Shown: piece after piece, positions 33,139 to 43,238 of the stretch
Numbering within the stretch: position 1 is the stretch's first letter
Layout of the letters: each line of letters begins with the position of its first letter
NCBI GenBank assembly: GCA_026993355.1
Contig: JALWTX010000003.1
Location: 27,000 to 90,999, forward strand
Direction of reading: 5' to 3'
DNA: 64,000 nucleotides
Source of the DNA: Flavobacteriales bacterium
GTDB lineage: Bacteria > Bacteroidota > Bacteroidia > Flavobacteriales > Flavobacteriaceae
Made by a program: the position numbers and the translations under genes
Notes under the pieces: generated by a model
The model's database searches: none
What the model saw: only the letters and a program-made list of their open reading frames with translations
Told to the model about the DNA's origin: nothing

Positions 33139-34068
33139 ATGAAAAAATTTTGGCAAAATCTTCCTGATAAAACCAAAGGATACTTCCTTACACTTGTAGG
33201 CGTTTTGGCAATGTCTAATGTTTATATTTTTAGCAAGGCTGCTTTACAAGAGTTACAATTGCCTCAATTTGGGTTTTATTGGTTTTTAACCGGCCTATTC
33301 CTTAGCCTGTTATTGGCTTGGCAGCAAAAATCTTTTAAGAAATTAAAAACTTTCAAAAGAAAAGACTTTGCCTTACTTTTTCTTTTTGGTTTGATAGAAA
33401 TAGCCTCCACAACCTTTTTTTTCAAAGCCATAAGCACCATGCCAAATCCCAGTATTGTTGCTTTTATGGGAAATATTACCCCTGTATTTGTACTTATTTT
33501 AGGTTTTTTTATTTTACATGAACGCTTTAACAAATTAGAAATTTTAGGAATTTTAACAACCTTGTCAGCGGCATTTTTACTCAGTTACAATCCCAAATGG
33601 GTACACCTGAATGAAATTTTTATCGATGGCAGTTTATATGTCTTAATATTTGCCCTATTTGGTGCCACCAGTGCTATTTTAATGAAACTGAATGTGGTAC
33701 GCTTCTCTCCTATTCTATTAACCATTAACCGCACATTATTTTTGTTTTTATTTGCTTTGCTTATGATGAGACTGCAAAATTTGTCCTTTCATATTTCACA
33801 AACAGCTTTAAAAAATGTTTTAATTGGTGCCTTTTTAGGCCCTTTTTTAACTGCCACAGTCGGCTTGTATGCCATTAAATATATAGAAGTCAGCCGTAAA
33901 GCCATTCTTTCTTCCACCAAAGGACTTTTTGTTCTGATTGGCAGCTATTTATATTTTAAAAAAATACCGGGTAATTTACAAATTATAGGTGGTATTTTAT
34001 CTATTATAGGCGTTACATTAATTATTACCGGCAAACGTCTCTTACAAAAAAATACCGGAAAAATATAA
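33139..34068 (+). CDS. EamA/DMT family transporter
   Basis: 309 aa; ten hydrophobic helices in two EamA-like halves. Confidence 0.88.
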   Translation: MKKFWQNLPDKTKGYFLTLVGVLAMSNVYIFSKAALQELQLPQFGFYWFLTGLFLSLLLAWQQKSFKKLKTFKRKDFALLFLFGLIEIASTTFFFKAISTMPNPSIVAFMGNITPVFVLILGFFILHERFNKLEILGILTTLSAAFLLSYNPKWVHLNEIFIDGSLYVLIFALFGATSAILMKLNVVRFSPILLTINRTLFLFLFALLMMRLQNLSFHISQTALKNVLIGAFLGPFLTATVGLYAIKYIEVSRKAILSSTKGLFVLIGSYLYFKKIPGNLQIIGGILSIIGVTLIITGKRLLQKNTGKI

Positions 34069-34172
34069 AAACTGTTACGTGTATTACAAAATAATTCGAC
34101 AAAAATTTGTATTTTTGCCGAGTTAATATTATTAAAACATCGCCTACGTTGTTTTAGTTAAAATGCTGACAA

Positions 34173-35213
34173 ATGAAAAATAATCCTAAGATTGTTGATA
34201 ATGTTCTGGACTTAATTGGCGACACTCCCATGGTCCGGTTAAACAAAGTAACAGAAGGACTAACCGGTAATTTTTACGGAAAATTAGAATCATTCAATCC
34301 GGGTGATTCGGTCAAGGACCGGATTGCTAAATATATTATTGATAGAGCCGAAGAAGAAGGGCGTATTAAACCCGGCGATACCATTATAGAAACTACCTCG
34401 GGAAACACCGGATTTAGCTTGGCTATGTTAGGTGCCGTAAGAGGTTATAAAGTAATGTTGGCGGTTAAAGACAAAGCAACCGAGGATAAAATAAACATGC
34501 TTAAAACAATGGGAGCCGAAGTTTATGTTTGCCCATCGGAAGTGCCGGCTGAAGACCCGCGTTCTTATTACTCTGTTGCACAACGTTTACATGAAGAAAA
34601 TCCGGGTTCATTATATGTCAATCAATATTTTAATGAATTAAATATTAAAGCCCATTATTTTTCATCGGGTGTTGAAATATGGGAGCAAACTGAAGGAAAA
34701 GTAACCCATGTTGTTGCTTGTGCTGCCACAGGTGGAACTATTTCGGGTATCGCACGCTATTTAAAAGAAAAAAATCCGGATATTAAAATCTTAGGGGTTG
34801 ATGCTTATGGCTCTGCCTTAAAGAAATATCATGAGACCGGTATTTTTGACACCAACGAAATTTATTCTTACCGTATTGAAGGACTGGGTAAAAATTTAAT
34901 TCCCACGGCAACCGATTTTCAATTGATCGACCATTTTATGAAAGTAACCGATGAAAATGCAGCTTATAAAGCACGGGAATTAGCCTTAAAAGAAGGAATT
35001 TTTGCCGGCTATACCAGTGGCGCTGCTTTAGAAGCGGCTCACTTGTATGAAAAAGCCGGATTTTTTGATGAAAACAGTCATGTGGTCCTTATTTTTCCTG
35101 ATCATGGATCACGATACATGGGGAAAATATACAGTGACAAATGGATGATTGCACAAGGATTTACAAAATTTTTAACTACCGAAAAGAAAAAAGAAGTGGA
35201 ATACATTAAATAA
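34173..35213 (+). CDS. PLP-dependent cysteine synthase / cystathionine beta-synthase-like enzyme
   Basis: 346 aa; [56 protein letters not shown]. Confidence 0.92.
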   Translation: MKNNPKIVDNVLDLIGDTPMVRLNKVTEGLTGNFYGKLESFNPGDSVKDRIAKYIIDRAEEEGRIKPGDTIIETTSGNTGFSLAMLGAVRGYKVMLAVKDKATEDKINMLKTMGAEVYVCPSEVPAEDPRSYYSVAQRLHEENPGSLYVNQYFNELNIKAHYFSSGVEIWEQTEGKVTHVVACAATGGTISGIARYLKEKNPDIKILGVDAYGSALKKYHETGIFDTNEIYSYRIEGLGKNLIPTATDFQLIDHFMKVTDENAAYKARELALKEGIFAGYTSGAALEAAHLYEKAGFFDENSHVVLIFPDHGSRYMGKIYSDKWMIAQGFTKFLTTEKKKEVEYIK

Positions 35214-35232
35214 ATAGGGCTTTTAAATTTTT

Positions 35233-35264
35233 AGAGCCGTATTTGCAAATACGGCTCTTTTTTT
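35233..35264 (+). terminator. intrinsic terminator after cysteine synthase-like gene
   Basis: AGAGCCGTATTTG/CAAATACGGCTCT perfect palindrome followed by T run. Confidence 0.88.
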
Positions 35265-35291
35265 ATATATTTATCTAACTAAATTAACCAA

Positions 35292-36566
35292 ATGAATAGC
35301 TATTATTTTATATTGGGGGTGAGCATTTTAGTCATCCTTTCTTATTTTTTTGATATTATTGCAAGAAAAATTAAAGTCCCCTCCGTTTTATTATTATTAA
35401 GCACCGGTATTTTAATACAAAAAATATCTCAAACTTACAATTTCAATCTACCGGACTTACAGCCGACCGTTAATGTATTAGGATTGGTAGGGCTATTGTT
35501 AATTGTTTTAGAAGCCGCCCTAGATTTAAAAATTACCAAAGAAAAATTGCCTTTAATAGGTAAAGCTTTCACAACTGCCTTATTAATTTTAATAGGGACT
35601 TCCTTTGCTATTGCTTATTTAATTTACAGCATGGGATTAACACATGATTTTTATACAGCCTACATCAATGCCCTGCCACTTTCGGTGGTCAGTAGTGCCA
35701 TTGTTATTCCAAGTGTGAACTTTTTGGATGGCGAAAAAAAAGAGTTTTTAATTTATGAATCTACCTTTAGTGATATATTAGGCATTTTGGTCTTTGACAT
35801 TGTTTTGATGATTCCCAAAAGTCAAGGACATATTTTTGCCAAAGTTGGCGGTGGTCTTGTTTTAACCATTATTGTTTCATTGATTGCCGGATATATCTTG
35901 ATATTCCTTTTTCAGAAAATTAATACAAAAATTAAATTTTTCTTATTCTTATCTATTCTTTCAGCACTTTTCATTTTGGGAAAAATTATGCATTTGTCCA
36001 GTTTAATTTTAATTTTAATATTTGGATTAATGCTCGAAAATTACGATATATTTTTTAAAGGCAGGTTACGACAAATTTTTGATCCTAAAAAAATTGATCA
36101 AGTCAAAGAGCAATTCAAATTAATAACCTTTGAAACAGCCTTTTTAATCAGAACATTTTTCTTTGTCTTATTTGGGATGACAATTAATATCGATGGTATT
36201 TTTTATGAAAATGTACTCATTATCGGTACCTTTATTTTGTTATTGACTTATTTTGTACGCTTTATCAACTTAAAACTTTTTTTCAGAGGAAAATCTTTAT
36301 TTCCGGCAGTTTTTATGGCACCACGCGGTCTGATCACCATTTTGTTGTTTTACAAAATTCCTGATCAATATAAAATACCTTATTTTAGTAAGGAGGTTAT
36401 TTCTTTTGTCATATTAGGCTCTGCAGTCTTAATGATGTTGGGGTTATGGTTTAGCAAAAAGAAAACAACAGAAGAAGAATTTGAATTATATGAAAATTTT
36501 GATCATGCCCATCATAATGAAGACAACCCTTTATGGGATCAACTATATGAAAATCATAAAAAATAA
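35292..36566 (+). CDS. CPA-type cation:proton antiporter
   Basis: 424 aa polytopic; RKIKVPSVLLLLSTGILI, LEAALDL, SSAIVIPSVNFL. Confidence 0.85.
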   Translation: MNSYYFILGVSILVILSYFFDIIARKIKVPSVLLLLSTGILIQKISQTYNFNLPDLQPTVNVLGLVGLLLIVLEAALDLKITKEKLPLIGKAFTTALLILIGTSFAIAYLIYSMGLTHDFYTAYINALPLSVVSSAIVIPSVNFLDGEKKEFLIYESTFSDILGILVFDIVLMIPKSQGHIFAKVGGGLVLTIIVSLIAGYILIFLFQKINTKIKFFLFLSILSALFILGKIMHLSSLILILIFGLMLENYDIFFKGRLRQIFDPKKIDQVKEQFKLITFETAFLIRTFFFVLFGMTINIDGIFYENVLIIGTFILLLTYFVRFINLKLFFRGKSLFPAVFMAPRGLITILLFYKIPDQYKIPYFSKEVISFVILGSAVLMMLGLWFSKKKTTEEEFELYENFDHAHHNEDNPLWDQLYENHKK

Positions 36567-36571
36567 AGTAT

Positions 36572-36883
36572 ATGAAACATCCAATTAAAACTTATAAAGA
36601 ATTTTATCCGTTTTATCTATCTGAACATAGCAACACTATTAATCGCTTGTTACATTTTGTCGGTACAAGTATAATTTTCCTAATCATTATTGCTGCTATT
36701 TGGTATCATAAACCGGCTCTACTGTTATGGATCCCTGTTGTGGGCTATGGTTTTGCATGGATTGGTCATTTTTTCTTTGAGAAAAACAAACCCGCCACCT
36801 TTAAATATCCTTTGTGGAGCTTAAAATCAGATTTTAAAATGTTTTTTGATATTTTAAGGGGAAAAATAAGCTTTAAATCTTAA
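36572..36883 (+). CDS. DUF962/Mpo1-like membrane protein
   Basis: 103 aa; FYPFYLSEHSNTINRLLHFVGTS, YGFAWIGHFFFEKNKPATFKYPLWSLKSDFKMF. Confidence 0.9.
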   Translation: MKHPIKTYKEFYPFYLSEHSNTINRLLHFVGTSIIFLIIIAAIWYHKPALLLWIPVVGYGFAWIGHFFFEKNKPATFKYPLWSLKSDFKMFFDILRGKISFKS

Positions 36884-38343
36884 TTGTTTTCTGGGGTAAA
36901 GTTCAATAAATCTTGACCATTAAGATGCATATCAAATTCTAACGGATATGATTGAAATGGATATGCTTTTAAATCTTGCATTTTATTTACAGAAGATATA
37001 GGTCTTGTTTGTGTCGATATAAAAGATAAAGCGGTCTGTAATAACGGCTCGCTTGTATTACCCAAATGCCCCAAATCAAAATAATTTTCAGCTTGCATAA
37101 TGTCAGGTTGCAAACCATTATAAAAATCAGTGTTGCCAACTGCATTGCTAATTTTTAAAACAATGGGTTGCATTGCCCACTTGTGCGTGGGATTTTTGTG
37201 GTACGATGAAAAATCAGGCGAATCAAATAAAGTTATCGATGCTGTATATTTGCCATGGGTGGCCGTACCTATTTGGGTTACATCGATATAAGGTTTAAGC
37301 CCGTTAATCAAAGACTCACTTGCCGAAGCAGAATTTTTTGTCGTGATAAAAACCACTTGATCCATATTCAACATTGGTAATGAAGTTCCATTGGTCTGAT
37401 GATTTACAAATTTACGCGTCAATCTATCCGGATAGTATTGTTTCATCCAGGTTTGCAGTTGAGAATGCCATCGGTATTTTAATAAAATTTTTCCTTGAAA
37501 TTGTCCCGTGATCATCGATGCCAGATATTGTAAAGTTTCGACGCTTCCTCCCGGATTATACCGCAAATCAATAATAAGACGGTCGATATGATTGGTTTTA
37601 AAACCGAGCATTGCAGCTTTCAAATCGTCATTATAACTGTCGGTAAATCCATTATAAATGAGATACCCGACTTTATGTTGGCTAATTTGATAAATGGTAT
37701 CCAAATAAACGGGGTTTTCTGCCAATTCTATTTTTTCAATGCTTTTAATCTGTCCGGTATTGGTTAAAGTTTGTCCATCCCATTGTGCCAATTCAATATG
37801 CCAAATTTTGTTCGATAACAATGTATGATAATTGTCAACTGTTAAGTTTTGTCCATTTATTATTTTAAACATATCGCCCCTTTTAATGCCGGCTTGTGCA
37901 GAAGGACTATTGGGCACGACATATTTTACATAAGCAAATAAATTGGTTTGACTACCGGGCTGAAAAACCAAACCAAAATGCATCCCATTTGTTAGTCTGA
38001 TACCCTGAAACAATTTAAGTAAATCATCATAATTGCTGACAATCCAAGACCAACGGTCAATCTGTCCCGGGCGATATAATAATGATTGAAACAAATTTTC
38101 GGGAGAAGTTGTTTTTTGCAAAAATTCATTCAATTCTGCCTGATTTTGAAAACGTTGATCCGCCAATTCCGGTTGCATATCTTTCCAAAGATAATACGCA
38201 TTTAAGCCTTTCCAGATAAAGTCATTTATTTCAATTATACGATCATTATCCGAACGATCTATTTGCTTTGTACAAGCTGACAAAAGCACTAAAATAATCC
38301 AGAAATAAGAAATATTATTTTTCATTTTGTTTAACCAATTCAT
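36880..38343 (-). CDS. S41-family (C-terminal processing) peptidase lipoprotein
   Basis: 487 aa; lipobox LVLLSAC; PDZ-like VVPNSPSAQAGIKRGDMFKIING; LIIDLRYNPGGSVE; TTKNSASASESLINGL. Confidence 0.92.
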   Translation of the reverse strand: MNWLNKMKNNISYFWIILVLLSACTKQIDRSDNDRIIEINDFIWKGLNAYYLWKDMQPELADQRFQNQAELNEFLQKTTSPENLFQSLLYRPGQIDRWSWIVSNYDDLLKLFQGIRLTNGMHFGLVFQPGSQTNLFAYVKYVVPNSPSAQAGIKRGDMFKIINGQNLTVDNYHTLLSNKIWHIELAQWDGQTLTNTGQIKSIEKIELAENPVYLDTIYQISQHKVGYLIYNGFTDSYNDDLKAAMLGFKTNHIDRLIIDLRYNPGGSVETLQYLASMITGQFQGKILLKYRWHSQLQTWMKQYYPDRLTRKFVNHQTNGTSLPMLNMDQVVFITTKNSASASESLINGLKPYIDVTQIGTATHGKYTASITLFDSPDFSSYHKNPTHKWAMQPIVLKISNAVGNTDFYNGLQPDIMQAENYFDLGHLGNTSEPLLQTALSFISTQTRPISSVNKMQDLKAYPFQSYPLEFDMHLNGQDLLNFTPENN

Positions 38344-39127
38344 AAATTTTAACCGTCTCTACTGCTGCCTTTACATCATGCACGCGTAAAATATTGGCCC
38401 CCCGTTCTAAAGCAATTGCATTTGCGGCAATACTTGCATTTAGTGCATTATCAGGCGTTATGTCGAGCGCTTTATATAACATGGACTTCCGCGATATCCC
38501 GACAAGTATTGGTAAGCCAAAACATTTGAATTGTATCAAATTTGCCAGTAAATAATAATTCTGTTCTAAAGTTTTACCAAAACCAAATCCCAGATCAATA
38601 ATTATTTTTTTAAAACCGAGTTCATTTAATTGTGTAATTTTTCTATCGAAATAATTTTTTAATTCGTTAACGATATCAACATAATTGGTTTGCTTCTGCA
38701 TTGTTTTGGGTGTCCCGCGCATATGCATCATAATATATGGCACATTTAATTGGGCAATGGTATTAAACATTTCAGGATCCAATTCACCACCGGAAATATC
38801 ATTAATAATTGTAGCCCCTGCTTCTATAGCCTCTTTTGCAATTTGGTGTCGAAAAGTATCTATCGAAATACTTATACCGGGAAATGTTTTCAAAATAACT
38901 TTTAAAAAAGGGATTAAGCGTTGCTTTTCTTCGTGATAAGTAACCAAGTCAGCACCCGGACGCGAAGAGAAAGCGCCTATATCAATAATATCGGCGCCTT
39001 CTTTAAGCATTTGTTCAACACGGTTTAATACAGCTTTTTCGGTTAGATAACGTCCCCCATCAAAAAAAGAATCAGGGGTAATATTCAAAATTCCCATAAC
39101 TTTGGGATGATCTAAAAAATTTTCCAT
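38315..39127 (-). CDS. folP: dihydropteroate synthase (start trimmed to MENFLDHPKVMGILNITPDSF)
   Basis: MGILNITPDSFFDGGRYL, DIGAFSSRPGA, NDISGG, GFGFGKTLEQNY. Confidence 0.95.
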   Translation of the reverse strand: MENFLDHPKVMGILNITPDSFFDGGRYLTEKAVLNRVEQMLKEGADIIDIGAFSSRPGADLVTYHEEKQRLIPFLKVILKTFPGISISIDTFRHQIAKEAIEAGATIINDISGGELDPEMFNTIAQLNVPYIMMHMRGTPKTMQKQTNYVDIVNELKNYFDRKITQLNELGFKKIIIDLGFGFGKTLEQNYYLLANLIQFKCFGLPILVGISRKSMLYKALDITPDNALNASIAANAIALERGANILRVHDVKAAVETVKIYELVKQNEK

Positions 39128-39131
39128 AGAC

Positions 39132-39716
39132 TTATTTTGTTGCGACTGTTTGGATAATTTTAGACACTTTAGGCGCTTTGTAGTCGAATAACTGTTGCCA
39201 TAAATCATTAATATCCGGATTGTGCAAAACCATGGCGTTGTTTTCCGGTTTTAAAAATCCTTCTTTAACCATGAGATCAAATTGTTGTAATAAAGGATCA
39301 AAAAATCCATTTACATTTAATAATCCAATAGGTTTTTGTTCAATTTGTAATTGCCCCAAAGTCAAGACTTCCATTATTTCGTCTAATGTCCCAAAACCAC
39401 CCGGCAAACCAATATAGGCATCTACCATTTTACTTATTTCACGCTTTCGCTCAAACATAGTTTTTGTTACCAAAGTTTGATGAATATCCGGATGAAGGAT
39501 TTCTTCTGTTTTTAAAAATTCAGGAATAACCCCTATGACATGTCCACCCATAGAAAGAGAAGCATCCGCTACGCTTCCCATCATACCGAATTTACCGCCA
39601 CCAAATACTATTTCAACCTTGTTTTGTGCTAAAAACCTGCCTAATTCTTTAGCTTTTTCTTTATAGACCGGATTATAACCGATACTGGCACCACAAAAAA
39701 CAGCTACTTTTTTCAT
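39132..39716 (-). CDS. LOG family (TIGR00730) protein
   Basis: 194 aa; FGGGKFGMMGSVADA, MFERKREISKMVDAYIGLPGGFGTLDEIMEVLT. Confidence 0.95.
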   Translation of the reverse strand: MKKVAVFCGASIGYNPVYKEKAKELGRFLAQNKVEIVFGGGKFGMMGSVADASLSMGGHVIGVIPEFLKTEEILHPDIHQTLVTKTMFERKREISKMVDAYIGLPGGFGTLDEIMEVLTLGQLQIEQKPIGLLNVNGFFDPLLQQFDLMVKEGFLKPENNAMVLHNPDINDLWQQLFDYKAPKVSKIIQTVATK

Positions 39717-39845
39717 TATTAGTTAATTTTAATTCCAAATTTACGTTTTTTTATTATTGAAATAACTTAAAAAGAACCTGAGTTTACATCAAACAAAAAT
39801 TACTTAAAAAATTGTAAATTGCTCATTCAAACTAAAAATGCATTT

Positions 39846-41195
39846 ATGTTCATCCAATATTTTTTTACGGACTCTTTATCACACATTTCTTATATGCTTA
39901 TTGCCGGCGACGAAGCTTTTGTTATAGACCCAAAACGCGATATTCAAGATTATTTAGATGAAGCTTATAAAAGAAATATCCAAATAACCGGCGTTTTGCT
40001 AACCCATCCGCATGCCGATTTTGTGGCCGGACACCTTGAACTGGAAAGGGCAACAGGTGCTAAAATTTATGCCCATAAAGAAAGTCCCTTTTCTTTTGAT
40101 TTTATCCCTATTGATAATGGTTTCACGATAAATTTAAACCATGTTCAAATTAAAGTTATAGAAACGCCCGGACACACGCCTTTTGATATTTCTTTTTTGG
40201 TCAAAGACCTTTCACGCGGAGACGATCCTATTTGTATTTTTACCGGCGATACACTTTTTGTAGGCGATGTAGGCCGACCCGATTTATTTCCTGGACAACA
40301 AGAAATTTTGGCACATAAATTATTTCAATCATTACAAAAATTAAAAGAATTACCGGATTTTGTCGAAATTTACCCTGCCCATGCAGCAGGAACCTTATGT
40401 GGAAAAAAATTGGCTGAAAAACGCACCTCGACTATCGGATTTGAAAAAAGGCATAATAGTATGCTTAAAATCACAAATGAACACCAATTTGTCAAAAAAT
40501 TATTGACCAACCTTCCTCCTGTTCCCCGGCATTTTAGACGATGTGCAAATATAAATTCCGGTAACATCACTTTTTTGGAAAAATTGAACCCCGCAAAAAT
40601 TATAGATTATACCACTTTTGAAGAAAAACAAAAAAAAGCATATATTATTGATATTCGTTCTCATTTAAGTTGGGTAGGATTGCATATGCCCCAAACCATC
40701 AGTTTGGATTATGATTGCTTGCCACTCTCGGTTTATGCCGGTTGGTTATTAGAGCCTGATAAAGAAATAATTTTGATTACCGATAGAGAAACAGATTTAA
40801 ATAATCTGGCCATACAATTCAGACGGGTCGGCTTAGATCAACCTGTTTATGTATTAGAAAAGGGGTTAAATCAATTTTTAGCCCACCATCAGAAAGCAGA
40901 AACAGAAAAAATGGTTTATGCTGACGAATTACCGGATATGATTGAGAAAGGTGCCATCCTTATTGATGTACGTAGTGAGGCAGAACCGGCCGTAAACATT
41001 AAAAATTATAGACACATTCCTTTAATGCAGTTGGAAGACAAAATAGCAGATTTGGATGCGTCTAAAAAATACATTATCATGTGTCAAATGGGAGTTAGTG
41101 CAGTAGTAGCAGCCTCCATTATAAAATATAACCGTCATATGGATATTCAAATTTTAGCAGGTGGTTTACAAACCGTAAAAAATTTAAACTTATGA
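39846..41195 (+). CDS. MBL-fold hydrolase fused to two rhodanese-like domains (persulfide dioxygenase-like)
   Basis: THPHADFVAGHLEL, TPGHTPFDISF, FTGDTLFVGDVGRPDL, YPAHAAGTLCG; two C-terminal rhodanese modules. ORF track start 39819 is a TTG; ATG at 39846. Confidence 0.9.
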   Translation: MFIQYFFTDSLSHISYMLIAGDEAFVIDPKRDIQDYLDEAYKRNIQITGVLLTHPHADFVAGHLELERATGAKIYAHKESPFSFDFIPIDNGFTINLNHVQIKVIETPGHTPFDISFLVKDLSRGDDPICIFTGDTLFVGDVGRPDLFPGQQEILAHKLFQSLQKLKELPDFVEIYPAHAAGTLCGKKLAEKRTSTIGFEKRHNSMLKITNEHQFVKKLLTNLPPVPRHFRRCANINSGNITFLEKLNPAKIIDYTTFEEKQKKAYIIDIRSHLSWVGLHMPQTISLDYDCLPLSVYAGWLLEPDKEIILITDRETDLNNLAIQFRRVGLDQPVYVLEKGLNQFLAHHQKAETEKMVYADELPDMIEKGAILIDVRSEAEPAVNIKNYRHIPLMQLEDKIADLDASKKYIIMCQMGVSAVVAASIIKYNRHMDIQILAGGLQTVKNLNL

Positions 41196-41956
41196 AAATT
41201 ACAACTTGGAATGTCAATGGTATAAGAGCTGTTATAAAAAAAGGTTTTTCAGAAAGTATACAAAAAATAAATCCTGATATTTTATGTTTACAAGAAACCA
41301 AAGCCCAACCGGAAGAAGTAATGGCTGCATTAAAAGATTTTAAAGATGACTATCAAATTTATGTTAACTCGGCTAAACGTAAAGGTTATTCCGGAACTGC
41401 CGTTCTAAGCAAAATACCGCCACTTGATGTTAAATATGGAATGGGAATAGAAGAGCACGATCAAGAAGGCCGGATGATAACATTAGAATATAACAATTTT
41501 TTTCTTGTAAATGTTTATACCCCTAATGCAGGCCAAGGGCTTAAAAGACTTGATTACAAAGCTAAATGGAACAATGATTTCAAAAACTATATTAAACAAT
41601 TGGACCAAAAAAAACCGGTGATTATTGCCGGTGATTTAAATGTTGCGCATCAACCGATAGATTTAAAAAATCCTCAATCAAATTATAACAAAACGGCCGG
41701 TTACACCGAAGTAGAGATTCAAGGATTCCAATCCTTATTAGATGCCGGTTTTATTGATGCTTTCCGCTTTTTATATCCGGAAAGGATTGCTTATACGTAC
41801 TGGAATTACAGGTTTAATGCCCGTGCCAGAAATGCCGGCTGGCGGATAGATTATTTCCTGATTAGTCAAAAATTAATTGATAAAGTTAAAGATGTTATTA
41901 TACATTCGGATATAATGGGGTCCGATCATTGTCCGGTAAGTTTAATTTTAAAATAA
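41192..41956 (+). CDS. xth: exodeoxyribonuclease III
   Basis: 254 aa; TWNVNGIRA, LQETKAQPEE, GDLNVAHQPIDL, RIDYFLIS, GSDHCPV. Confidence 0.96.
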   Translation: MKITTWNVNGIRAVIKKGFSESIQKINPDILCLQETKAQPEEVMAALKDFKDDYQIYVNSAKRKGYSGTAVLSKIPPLDVKYGMGIEEHDQEGRMITLEYNNFFLVNVYTPNAGQGLKRLDYKAKWNNDFKNYIKQLDQKKPVIIAGDLNVAHQPIDLKNPQSNYNKTAGYTEVEIQGFQSLLDAGFIDAFRFLYPERIAYTYWNYRFNARARNAGWRIDYFLISQKLIDKVKDVIIHSDIMGSDHCPVSLILK

Positions 41957-42109
41957 ATGATTATGAAATTAGGTACCATTTTATTTATAATAGTTATGCT
42001 TCACTTGGCAATTGGGTTTGGTTATGTTCTTTATAAATTAGAATTTAGCGGTAAAAAATTTTCCACCCGAAAAAAAGATACAGAAGATCGTAACAAAGAG
42101 AAATCATAA
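41957..42109 (+). CDS. small single-span membrane protein (50 aa), below ORF-track cutoff
   Basis: ATG at 41957 follows the xth stop directly; MIMKLGTILFIIVMLHLAIGFGYVLYKLEFSGKKFSTRKKDTEDRNKEKS*; one TM helix plus charged tail. Confidence 0.65.
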   Translation: MIMKLGTILFIIVMLHLAIGFGYVLYKLEFSGKKFSTRKKDTEDRNKEKS

Positions 42110-42139
42110 GAAACAGAATAAACACAAATTTCTTAAAAA

Positions 42140-43183
42140 TTGAAAGCAAGCATTATACCTTATGTGTTAAAATTTAAACGCCCTGCAGGAACTTCTCGCG
42201 GCATTTTAAACACCAAAAAAACTTATATCCTAAAAATAGAAGAAAATGGGAAAAAGGGCTATGGCGAATGCAATCTCTTTAAGGGTTTAAGTAGGGATGA
42301 CAAACCGGATTATGAAGAAAAACTAAAGTGGTTGATTAAAAATATTGACCGTCCAATCAATGAACAAATTGACTATTTAAAGAACTACTCTTCTATTATT
42401 TTTGGTATAGAACAGGCCATGGCCTCGCTCAAAGCAAAAAATCCTTTTATTTTATATCCTTCTGAGTTCACCAAAGGCCTACAAGGTATCCCTATTAACG
42501 GTTTGGTATGGATGGGACATAAAGAATTTATGAAAGAACAAATAGATCAAAAAATAAAAGAAGGATTTAAAGTCATTAAGCTAAAAATAGGCGCCATCAA
42601 TTTTGAAGATGAAATTGACTTATTAAGATATATCCGTCAAAATTTTAGTGATAAGGATTTAGAAATAAGAGTAGACGCCAATGGTGCTTTTGCACCTGAA
42701 ACAGCACTTGAAAAACTAAAACGATTATCAGAATTTAACATTCATTCAATTGAACAACCCATTGGTCAAGGACAAATGGAAGAAATGGCCAGGCTATGCC
42801 AAGCTTCTCCCATTCCCATAGCCTTGGATGAAGAACTGATTGGTTATAATCATCTTTTTGACAAAGAAAATTTTTTAAAAACAATCAAACCGCAATATAT
42901 CATCCTCAAACCGGCTTTGCATGGCGGATTTATTGGTGCTGACACGTGGATAGAAGCTGCCGGCAAGACCCGAACCGATTGGTGGATAACTTCTGCGTTA
43001 GAAAGTAATATCGGATTAAATGCTTTAGCACAATATACTTTCATAAAAAACATTAAACGGCCTCAAGGATTGGGCACCGGCATGCTATATACCAATAATT
43101 TTAAAAGCCCACTTTATATTTCGCAAGGGCAATTATTCTTCCAACAGGATAAATCATTTATGTTGCCTGAAGCATTTTCTTAA
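42140..43183 (+). CDS. menC: o-succinylbenzoate synthase, enolase superfamily (TTG start)
   Basis: 347 aa; FKRPAGTSRGILNTKKTYIL, GFKVIKLKIGA, RVDANGAF, ALDEELIG, SALESNIGLNALAQY, GLGTG; in-frame TAA at 42134 excludes an upstream start. Confidence 0.82.
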   Translation: MKASIIPYVLKFKRPAGTSRGILNTKKTYILKIEENGKKGYGECNLFKGLSRDDKPDYEEKLKWLIKNIDRPINEQIDYLKNYSSIIFGIEQAMASLKAKNPFILYPSEFTKGLQGIPINGLVWMGHKEFMKEQIDQKIKEGFKVIKLKIGAINFEDEIDLLRYIRQNFSDKDLEIRVDANGAFAPETALEKLKRLSEFNIHSIEQPIGQGQMEEMARLCQASPIPIALDEELIGYNHLFDKENFLKTIKPQYIILKPALHGGFIGADTWIEAAGKTRTDWWITSALESNIGLNALAQYTFIKNIKRPQGLGTGMLYTNNFKSPLYISQGQLFFQQDKSFMLPEAFS

Positions 43184-43190
43184 ATAAAAA

Positions 43191-43216
43191 GCCACTCAAA
43201 ATGAAATGAGTGGCTT
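43191..43216. terminator. terminator between convergent menC and OmpA-like gene
   Basis: GCCACTCA aaatgaaa... TGAGTGGC. Confidence 0.72.
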
Positions 43217-43238
43217 AAAATTCTGTTTAATTTTTAAA

